Shown piece by piece: positions 1-5,191 of a stretch of 6,017 nucleotides of DNA (its first letter is position 1; each line of letters starts with the position of its first letter). The DNA is from Opitutales bacterium (lineage in GTDB: Bacteria > Verrucomicrobiota > Verrucomicrobiia > Opitutales > Opitutaceae). A model generated the notes under the pieces. The model saw only the letters and a program-made list of their open reading frames with translations. It searched no databases and was not told the origin of the DNA. The stretch lies in NCBI GenBank assembly GCA_021772595.1, contig JAJFLS010000320.1, positions 1 through 6,017 of the forward strand. The letters run 5' to 3'. The position numbers and the translations under genes were made by a program.

Positions 1-18
1 CGCAAGCGCCGACCCTAC
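1..18. repeat. Right end of a GTAGGG-terminated inverted repeat, cut by the window edge
   Basis: Read on the minus strand these 18 bases are GTAGGGTCGGCGCTTGCG. They match 16 of 18 positions of the left arm of the palindromic element at 3590-3665 (GTAGGGGCGTCGCTTGCG). The shared GTAGGG terminus and the CGCTTGCG block make chance unlikely, so this is probably the outer end of a third copy whose remainder lies to the left of the window. It would sit about 90 bp downstream of the AraC-family gene's stop codon. The second arm cannot be seen, so pairing cannot be shown here. Confidence 0.55.
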
Positions 19-110
19 GAAGAACATGCGGACTTATTAAAAGAAATCCCACCATCAGAACCAGATCCGCCACAGGCAAATAGAAATCGCGAAAAACCGG
101 AATGCTCGCG
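19..110. other. Non-coding stretch downstream of the AraC-family gene
   Basis: I see no convincing gene here. Plus frame 1 stays open from the left edge to a TGA at 118-120, giving 39 codons that overlap the end of the AraC gene by 10 bases. It reads straight through the repeat arm at 1-18, has no recognisable domain, and is probably open by chance. On the minus strand a short frame begins near position 56 and is open to the edge, but it has no ribosome binding site and no family signature. No strong terminator hairpin with a T-run is visible after the AraC stop codon. Confidence 0.4.
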
Positions 111-983
111 CTACGGCTGAATTAGCTCCGAATCGAGTTGCTTGCGATAGGCCGCGGGAGTCACGCCGAGCCGTTTTCGAAACTGCTGATTGAAAACACT
201 CAGGTTTCTGAAACCGCTCTCGCTCGCGATCTGAGACACTGGCAAACTACGCCGCGAACCGAGCAAGGTCGCCGCGTGACGCACCCGAATCACAGCCAAA
301 TAATCGCTGAACTTCTGCCCGCTCGCCCGGTGGAAAAACCGGGAAAACGAATTCGGCTCCATCTCGACCAACCGGGCAACCGCATCTCGAGAAACCGGCT
401 GCCGAAAATGACTATCGAGATATTTGTACACCGTTTTCAGCCGGGCTCGATCGAGGCGTTTTCGATTCTCTAGATCTTGATATCCAACAACTTGCCATCC
501 ATTGACATGAGCGATCAAATCGAAGAGAGCGTGGGTGCGGGCGATCCGCAGCATTCCCCGCGAACCGAGGATCGTCCGGAGGCGCGAATGAATGCGATCG
601 AATTCGCGAATCTGGACCACAGCCCCATTGTTCACCTTCTCGAAAAACTGCTTAACTACTGTCACCTCCTTGAGCTCGAGAAACGCCTGGGGCAGCGCCT
701 CTCGCGGGAAATGAAGGACGATCGCCGAGGTTTTCGAGCCAGACGCTCCCGCATCGTTGGCGTTCCAGGAGTGCAGGGTTCCGCTCTTCGCATAGCCCAA
801 TGTTCCTGGCCCAAATCTCCCTTCCTTCTCGCCAATCTGCCACTCGCCGGAGCCTTTCGTGATCAGAATTATCTCGTTTCGTTCGTGCCTGTGCAATGAA
901 TCGCTAAGCACCTGGTCATCAACATTGTAAATCGATATCGAAGCTTCTTCAGACGACAAATCCGCATGGGTGTTGTAGATCAC
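111..983 (-). CDS. AraC-family transcriptional regulator with N-terminal cupin-like sensor domain
   Basis: This is a cytoplasmic DNA-binding regulator of 290 residues, the usual length for one-component AraC/XylS proteins. The N-terminal part (about residues 18-105) looks like the AraC-type cupin ligand-binding fold, with RHERNEIILITKGSGEW at 32-48 followed by a G-rich strand and TLHSW at 69-73. The C-terminal AraC DNA-binding domain spans about 183-283 and has two helix-turn-helix units. The first is around 197-220 (VSRDAVARLVEMEPNSFSRF). The second is around 248-270 (VSQIASESGFRNLSVFNQQF), followed by the family signature GVTPAAYRK. The start is GTG at 983; an in-frame TGA lies shortly upstream and no ATG lies between. 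No Shine-Dalgarno is apparent before it. The gene is the last of the minus-strand series and has its own A+T-rich upstream region, so it is probably transcribed alone. The ligand and target genes cannot be read from the sequence. Family assignment is firm; a role in sugar or stress response would be guesswork. Confidence 0.93.
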   Translation of the reverse strand: MIYNTHADLSSEEASISIYNVDDQVLSDSLHRHERNEIILITKGSGEWQIGEKEGRFGPGTLGYAKSGTLHSWNANDAGASGSKTSAIVLHFPREALPQAFLELKEVTVVKQFFEKVNNGAVVQIREFDRIHSRLRTILGSRGMLRIARTHALFDLIAHVNGWQVVGYQDLENRKRLDRARLKTVYKYLDSHFRQPVSRDAVARLVEMEPNSFSRFFHRASGQKFSDYLAVIRVRHAATLLGSRRSLPVSQIASESGFRNLSVFNQQFRKRLGVTPAAYRKQLDSELIQP

Positions 984-1044
984 GGATTTAAATAATGGAT
1001 AAATTGCGTGCTTATTTCAATCGCGATTTTAAAGCAATATATGC

Positions 1045-1050
1045 ATTATA
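1045..1050 (-). promoter_or_regulatory. Candidate -10 element for the AraC-family gene
   Basis: The minus strand reads a perfect TATAAT here, inside an A+T-rich block (about 984-1060) that stands out from the G+C-richer genes around it. Transcription would start near 1038 and leave a leader of about 55 nt before the GTG at 983. No good -35 hexamer lies 16-18 bp upstream, so the promoter may be weak or need an activator. A perfect 10-bp palindrome, AATCGCGATT at 1019-1028, falls inside the predicted leader. Confidence 0.4.
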
Positions 1051-1077
1051 ACTAAATTTTCGCCTGTAGAAGTCGCC

Positions 1078-1151
1078 AAAAAGGCAGGGAGGACCGGATC
1101 GGTCTTCCGATTCGGGCTCTGGACTCGGAGGACCGAGCCGATCCTCCCTAC
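1078..1151 (-). terminator. Probable intrinsic terminator of cysK formed by the inverted repeat
   Basis: In the direction of cysK transcription, the long G+C-rich stem of the inverted repeat is followed two bases later by five T residues (1082-1078 on the minus strand). A stable stem plus a short T-run directly after a stop codon fits a rho-independent terminator. The stem is longer than usual and the T-run is short, so it may instead mainly protect the 3' end of the mRNA. Confidence 0.5.
1084..1151. repeat. 68-bp imperfect inverted repeat after cysK (GTAGGG-type ends)
   Basis: Arms 1084-1110 and 1125-1151 pair at 23 of 27 positions by Watson-Crick rules, with one further G-T wobble; the central 14 bases (1111-1124) form the loop. 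The right end read on the minus strand begins GTAGGGAGGATCGG; the left end begins GCAGGGAGGACCGG. The element starts 16 bp beyond the cysK stop codon. It shares terminal GTAGGG, arm length and position after a stop codon with the element at 3590-3665, though the inner arm sequence differs. I infer a REP/MITE-like dispersed repeat. Confidence 0.75.
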
Positions 1152-1167
1152 CCAATCCAGCCTCGAA

Positions 1168-2127
1168 CTACGACGCAACTGCGGCCATCGCGTCGGCTCG
1201 GGCGACTTCTGCGAGCGGCGTGCTGATGTAGCGTTCTCCACTGCTCGCGGCGACCGTGACGATTCGCTTGCCCGCCATCTCGGGTCGCTTGGCCAGCTCC
1301 AGGGCCGCCCATATCATCGCGCCCGAAGAGATTCCGACGCTCATTCCTTCTTTGAGAGCGGCTTGCTGGGCGGTTGCGAACGCGTCCTCGTTCTCCACCT
1401 TGATGACGTCGTCGATGATGGCGGTATTGCAATTCTTGGGGATGAAGCCCGCTCCGATTCCCTGGATCTTATGAGGTCCCGGATTTCCACCGGAGAGGAC
1501 CGGACTGTTCATCGGCTCGACGGCCACGCACAGCAAATCGGTGCGAGCCTTGATGACTTCGGAAACTCCCGTGATCGTTCCGCCGGTTCCGACGCCTGAA
1601 ACGAACGCGTCGATTTTTCCCTCAGTCGCTTCCCAGATTTCTTCCGCAGTCGTCCGGCGGTGGATCTCCGGATTCGCGGGGTTTTCGAATTGTTGAGGCA
1701 TGAAGGATTTGTCGCCTATGTCTTCCATCAACTCCAACGCCCGAGCGATCGCTCCCGGCATCCCTTTCGGGCCAGGCGTCAACACGACCTCTGCACCCAG
1801 CATATTGAGCAAAATGCGTCGCTCGACCGACATCGTCTCCGGCATGGTCAGAATCAATCGATAGCCCTTCGCAGCAGCGATGAACGCCAGTGCGATACCT
1901 GTGTTGCCGGAAGTCGGCTCGACGATAACGCCGTCAGGCCCCAGCTTTCCATCTTTTTCCGCCGCCTCGATCATCGCAATGCCAATACGGTCCTTGACGC
2001 TCGAAAGAGGATTAAAGTATTCGCATTTCACAAAGACCTCCGCTTCGAGACCTTCGGCCAACGCATTTAGTTTTATCAAGGGAGTATTCCCGATTGCCGC
2101 GGTGATGTTAGGATATGCTTTCGCCAT
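1168..2127 (-). CDS. cysK: Cysteine synthase (O-acetylserine sulfhydrylase), PLP-dependent
   Basis: The enzyme makes L-cysteine from O-acetyl-L-serine and sulfide in the cytoplasm, the last step of sulfate assimilation. At 319 residues it matches the CysK family length. The PLP-binding lysine is K45 in NPLSSVKDRIG. The substrate-binding loop PTSGNTG is at 71-77. The phosphate-binding glycine loop GVGTGGTITG is at 178-187. The GISSGA segment that contacts the PLP ring nitrogen is at 265-270. HKIQGIGAGFIP at 219-230 is also typical of CysK. All expected catalytic elements are present, so it should be active. The ATG at 2127 begins MAKAYPNITAAIGNTPLIKL, a normal family N-terminus. A sigma70-like promoter lies immediately upstream and a terminator-like repeat immediately downstream, so the gene looks like its own transcription unit. 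No cysE or sulfate-reduction genes are next to it. CysM or cystathionine beta-synthase are less likely alternatives, because the sequence carries the CysK-type motifs and no regulatory C-terminal domain. Confidence 0.96.
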   Translation of the reverse strand: MAKAYPNITAAIGNTPLIKLNALAEGLEAEVFVKCEYFNPLSSVKDRIGIAMIEAAEKDGKLGPDGVIVEPTSGNTGIALAFIAAAKGYRLILTMPETMSVERRILLNMLGAEVVLTPGPKGMPGAIARALELMEDIGDKSFMPQQFENPANPEIHRRTTAEEIWEATEGKIDAFVSGVGTGGTITGVSEVIKARTDLLCVAVEPMNSPVLSGGNPGPHKIQGIGAGFIPKNCNTAIIDDVIKVENEDAFATAQQAALKEGMSVGISSGAMIWAALELAKRPEMAGKRIVTVAASSGERYISTPLAEVARADAMAAVAS

Positions 2128-2136
2128 AGTCTCGGA

Positions 2137-2165
2137 ATTAAATAAACCCGTGCTCTAAGAGTCAA
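2137..2165 (-). promoter_or_regulatory. Sigma70-like promoter of cysK
   Basis: On the minus strand, TTGACT (2165-2160, 5 of 6 to consensus) is followed by a 17-bp spacer and TTTAAT (2142-2137, 5 of 6). The -35 box begins 33 bp beyond the stop codon of the upstream SDR gene. The predicted transcription start is around 2130, only a few bases before the cysK ATG at 2127, which implies an almost leaderless mRNA with no Shine-Dalgarno. A one-helical-turn shift of the start would change that conclusion. Confidence 0.6.
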
Positions 2166-2198
2166 TCCTTGTCGCTACGCGCGTCGACACAGCAGAGT

Positions 2199-3563
2199 CT
2201 AAGCCTTTCCCAAAACGAATCGGATCGCGTCTCCAATATCCTCATACTGGAACCTATACCCGGACCCAATCAATCGCATCGGCTCCGCACGGCAGCTTGA
2301 TAGCAATCCTTCCGTCGCGAACTCGCCGACCGCCAACTTCAGTAAACTTGCCGGCGCGGGAAAAACAGTCGGACGAGAAATCGCATCGCCCAAAGCCTTG
2401 GTAAAGGCCCTATTTCGAACAGGTCGAGGAGAGACCAGATTGTACGAGCCCGATTTCCCTTCGCGAATAAGGTAATGCGTTGCGGCGATCCAATCTTCCA
2501 GCGCGATCCAGGACATCCATTGGCGCCCATTTCCAAGCGGCCCTCCTAGACCGAGCCGAAACGGCAAAAGCATCTTCGGCAAAGCCCCACCCGACGCGTC
2601 GATCACAACGCCCGTTCGCAGCAATAACGTTCGCTCCGCGAAATCCGAAGCCGACAACGCCGCTGCTTCCCAAGCCTCGCACAATTCCGCCAAATAGCCC
2701 CGACCTAGCGGCGCGGGTTCGCCAATCGTCTCGTCGCCCGTGTCGCCATAATATCCAACTCCAGAGACGCAAGCGAACACCTTGGGCGGCTGGTCGGCCT
2801 TTCTCATGGCGTCAACGAGAAGTCGGGTGCCATCGACGCGACTCTTCCAAATCTGAGCCTTCAATTTCTCGTTCCAGCGACCATCCGCGAGATTTTTGCC
2901 CGCCAAGTGAAGCACCACGTCGAACCCGTCAAGCTTGTCTTTCTCGATTTCGCCTTTTTCAGGATCCCAGCCAATATCTCCAGCTTTCGGATGTCTCGAC
3001 AATACGGATACTTCATTTCCTTGCGACCGCAGAAACGCCACTAACCGCTGCCCAATCATCCCATACCCTCCCGAAACAAGAAACCTCAACCGCGACTGCC
3101 CACGATAGCGGCTCCAAATCGACAAGTCGCTTTTCGTGATCGCATGCCGATAGCGAAACACGCGTTCCAACTCTGAGCGCGCGTAACCGCCTCCGATCAA
3201 CGAACCCAGTTTTCCTCCAGGCAATTCGTAATCAATCGAATCGCTTAATCGGCATTGGCCTGGATCGGTTTCCGTAAACTCATGGCGATGCCTCCACTGC
3301 GCGAACGGGCCCTCGACCTGCTCATCCTCAAAAAAGTGGCCGTCCTCGTGACTTGAAATTCGAGCGAACCAATCTCGCGACATACCGAATCGCCTTACGC
3401 GGATGCGGATCTCCGAATCGATCTCGATTCCGCCTTTTCTCGACACGACATTCAAGCGTTTCCATGGCGGAACAAGCCGCTCAAACGCTCCCTTCCGTCC
3501 ATGCCAATCATAGAGATCCCCCGCGGAACACGATAGATTAGACTGTTTCTGAAACGACACCAT
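2199..3563 (-). CDS. TIGR01777-family SDR epimerase/dehydratase-like protein with N-terminal SRPBCC domain
   Basis: This 454-residue protein looks like a natural fusion. Residues about 1-150 resemble the SRPBCC (START-like, polyketide cyclase-type) ligand-binding fold, with LYDWHGRKGAFERLVPPW at 17-34 and EDEQVEGPFAQWRHRHEF at 79-96. From about 159 the protein is an atypical extended short-chain dehydrogenase of the TIGR01777/YfcH type. It has a Rossmann NAD(P)-binding loop VSGGYGMIG at 163-171, HLAGKNLADGRW at 219-230, and the strand-end SGVGYYGDTG at 267-276. The C-terminal DUF1731-like segment covers about 380-452 (AFTKALGDAISRP, then RLIGSGYRFQYEDIGDAI). E. coli YfcH has only the SDR part (about 300 residues); the fused form is known in several phyla. 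The canonical YxxxK active-site lysine is not apparent, as is common in this family, so the reaction is unknown. The ATG at 3563 fits the start of the SRPBCC domain, but the upstream bases show no ribosome binding site. The gene follows glgA by 125 bp, mostly taken up by a repeat, and precedes cysK by 71 bp. Confidence 0.9.
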   Translation of the reverse strand: MVSFQKQSNLSCSAGDLYDWHGRKGAFERLVPPWKRLNVVSRKGGIEIDSEIRIRVRRFGMSRDWFARISSHEDGHFFEDEQVEGPFAQWRHRHEFTETDPGQCRLSDSIDYELPGGKLGSLIGGGYARSELERVFRYRHAITKSDLSIWSRYRGQSRLRFLVSGGYGMIGQRLVAFLRSQGNEVSVLSRHPKAGDIGWDPEKGEIEKDKLDGFDVVLHLAGKNLADGRWNEKLKAQIWKSRVDGTRLLVDAMRKADQPPKVFACVSGVGYYGDTGDETIGEPAPLGRGYLAELCEAWEAAALSASDFAERTLLLRTGVVIDASGGALPKMLLPFRLGLGGPLGNGRQWMSWIALEDWIAATHYLIREGKSGSYNLVSPRPVRNRAFTKALGDAISRPTVFPAPASLLKLAVGEFATEGLLSSCRAEPMRLIGSGYRFQYEDIGDAIRFVLGKA

Positions 3564-3589
3564 GAAGGATTTTGTGCTTGTTACTCTCA

Positions 3590-3665
3590 GTAGGGGCGTC
3601 GCTTGCGGCGACCGCGGAAGTAGCTAGAGCTCTAGATACGCGGTCTCCGCCAGCGGAGCCCCTAC
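3590..3665. repeat. 76-bp nested palindromic repeat between glgA and the SDR gene
   Basis: Outer arms 3590-3616 and 3639-3665 pair at 22-23 of 27 positions; the first eight bases of each are identical as inverted copies (GTAGGGGC). The centre contains a perfect 12-bp palindrome, CTAGAGCTCTAG at 3624-3635, so nearly the whole unit could fold as one long hairpin with a 4-base bulge (3617-3620). It begins 23 bp after the glgA stop codon and ends 26 bp before the SDR start. No T-run follows it on the minus strand, so it is not a standard terminator. It resembles REP/MITE-type dispersed repeats. Confidence 0.75.
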
Positions 3666-3688
3666 TACAATAAACGCATAAAGCGTCT

Positions 3689-5128
3689 TTAGATTGAATC
3701 CGAATACAAAGTCTCGTAGGCCTTTACCGCATTCGTCCATGAGAAGTCTCGATTCATGCAATTCGTTTGGACCTTCTCGTAAGCCTTTTTGTTCGCAAAC
3801 AATTTCAAGGACGCAACCAGAGCTTTTTTAAAATCCGCCTCAACTGGATCGAATAGCATTCCCGTTCCCGATTCTTCGTTCGTCCGACAATCCACCACGG
3901 TATCATGCAAGCCTCCCACATCCGAAACCAGTGGCGGCGTTCCATAATGCTGGCTATACATTTGATTCAGTCCGCAAGGTTCGAATACGGACGGCATCAA
4001 AAAGAAATCGGATCCTGCCTCCACTAGATGAGACATCCGCTCATCCAGACGCAGGCAGATTCCCACCTTGTCTGGATGCGATTTCGCCCAACGTTTTAAC
4101 GTCCGCTCGTAGTTGGGATCACCCTTTCCGAGGATCACCAAACGGCAGTCGTTCTTTATGAAGAAGCTCATCTGCTTCAGCAACAGATCGATTCCCTTCT
4201 GTTCCGTAAGGCGGGCTACCACGCCATAGACAGGCTTATCCGTTTCCGCCAATCCCGTCTCTTCCAACAGCGCTTTTCGGCATTCCTGTTTTCCCGACAA
4301 ATCTTTCGCCGAGTAATTCGCCGGCAAATGCTCGTCCTTCTCCGGATTCCAAATTTCCACGTCGATCCCATTCGCGATTCCTATCAAATCTTCTCGGCGC
4401 ACTTTCAATACTCCTTCCAGCCCGCATCCAAAATCTGGTGTCAGAATCTCACGCGCGTAATTCGGGCTGACCGTCATGATCGTGTCGGCGAAAAAGATAC
4501 CCCCTTTTATCATGCTGATCTGCTCATAGAACTCGATTCCATCGACCTCATTGAAATCATCTGGAAGATTCGTAAAACGGAACGAGCTACTCGGAAACGA
4601 GCCCTGAAAAGCGAGATTGTGGATGGAGAAAAAAGTCTTCAGCACGAGCGACTCGCCATGCTCCTGCTCGACGGCTCGAAGGAATAGCGGGGCCAAACCG
4701 GTCTGCCAATCGTGGCAATGCAGAATGTCCGCCTTAATGTGAAGAATGTGCATCGCCTCCACAATTGCCTTGCAAAACCAAATGTAACGGCGATCGTTGT
4801 CGTCGTAATCACGATTCGTCGTTCCATAAGGATTCGAGCGATCGAAAAACTCGTCTCGACGTATTACATACAACGTTTGTCTTTTGCTTATCGGCAAGGC
4901 ATACACCTCCCCTCTCAGGAAATCGTCTCCGAGCTCGACCTGCAAAACCACTTTGAGTTTCGCCTTTTTGAACTCTGGAGATTCCAATATCTTGCGATAT
5001 CCGGGTATGAAAAAAGAGATCTCGTGACCAAAGCTGGCCAGAGACTTGCAAAGCGCCCCAGTAACGTCCGCGAGTCCCCCAGTCTTGATAAAGGGAAACA
5101 TCTCGCTTGCAGCATGTATAATCTTCAT
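3689..5128 (-). CDS. glgA: Glycogen synthase (ADP-glucose-dependent, GT5 family)
   Basis: GlgA transfers glucose from ADP-glucose to the non-reducing end of a growing alpha-1,4-glucan in the cytoplasm. The protein is 479 residues from the chosen start (E. coli GlgA has 477). Visible family signatures in order: KTGGL at 15-19, the ADP-glucose-binding loop at the N-terminus; HCHDWQTGL at 137-145; SIHNLAFQG at 168-176; TVSPNYAREI at 219-228; GIANGID at 250-256; RLTEQKGIDLL at 306-316, whose Arg and Lys contact the nucleotide diphosphate; and PSVFEPCGLNQMYSQHYGTP at 379-398 with the conserved Glu383. The second glycine motif reads SDVGGLHDTV (402-411) where E. coli-type enzymes have RTGGLADTV, a variant that keeps the glycines. 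An upstream TTG at 5170 would add 14 residues, but MKIIHAASEMFPF is the normal family N-terminus, so I choose the ATG at 5128. No other glycogen genes are in the window. rnr diverges from it, with only 63 bp between the starts. Confidence 0.95.
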   Translation of the reverse strand: MKIIHAASEMFPFIKTGGLADVTGALCKSLASFGHEISFFIPGYRKILESPEFKKAKLKVVLQVELGDDFLRGEVYALPISKRQTLYVIRRDEFFDRSNPYGTTNRDYDDNDRRYIWFCKAIVEAMHILHIKADILHCHDWQTGLAPLFLRAVEQEHGESLVLKTFFSIHNLAFQGSFPSSSFRFTNLPDDFNEVDGIEFYEQISMIKGGIFFADTIMTVSPNYAREILTPDFGCGLEGVLKVRREDLIGIANGIDVEIWNPEKDEHLPANYSAKDLSGKQECRKALLEETGLAETDKPVYGVVARLTEQKGIDLLLKQMSFFIKNDCRLVILGKGDPNYERTLKRWAKSHPDKVGICLRLDERMSHLVEAGSDFFLMPSVFEPCGLNQMYSQHYGTPPLVSDVGGLHDTVVDCRTNEESGTGMLFDPVEADFKKALVASLKLFANKKAYEKVQTNCMNRDFSWTNAVKAYETLYSDSI

Positions 5129-5191
5129 CGTTTTCGAACTACTAAGGGATGCCCCAGCGAATCCAATCAAATTCTACTCTAGATTAATTAA

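Noticed and set aside
1..120. Open plus-strand frame from the left edge to TGA (39 codons, Arg/Pro-rich)
   Set aside because: It begins inside a repeat arm, overlaps the convergent AraC gene, and has no recognisable domain. A true gene 3' end cannot be excluded without upstream sequence.
138..899. Two plus-strand open frames opposite the AraC-family gene
   Set aside because: They are antisense to a gene with clear domain motifs and their translations show no family signature.
2480..3139. 219-codon plus-strand open frame opposite the SDR gene
   Set aside because: Its Arg/Ser/Pro-rich composition is typical of a shadow frame; the minus strand holds a well-conserved SDR protein.
3666..3691. 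Small hairpin directly after the glgA stop codon (ACGC-TTTAT-GCGT) as a terminator
   Set aside because: The stem is only about 4-6 bp and no T-run follows it.
5129..5170. TTG-initiated 14-codon N-terminal extension of glgA
   Set aside because: Family proteins start at the MKI-like sequence directly before the KTGGL loop, and the extension has no conserved character.
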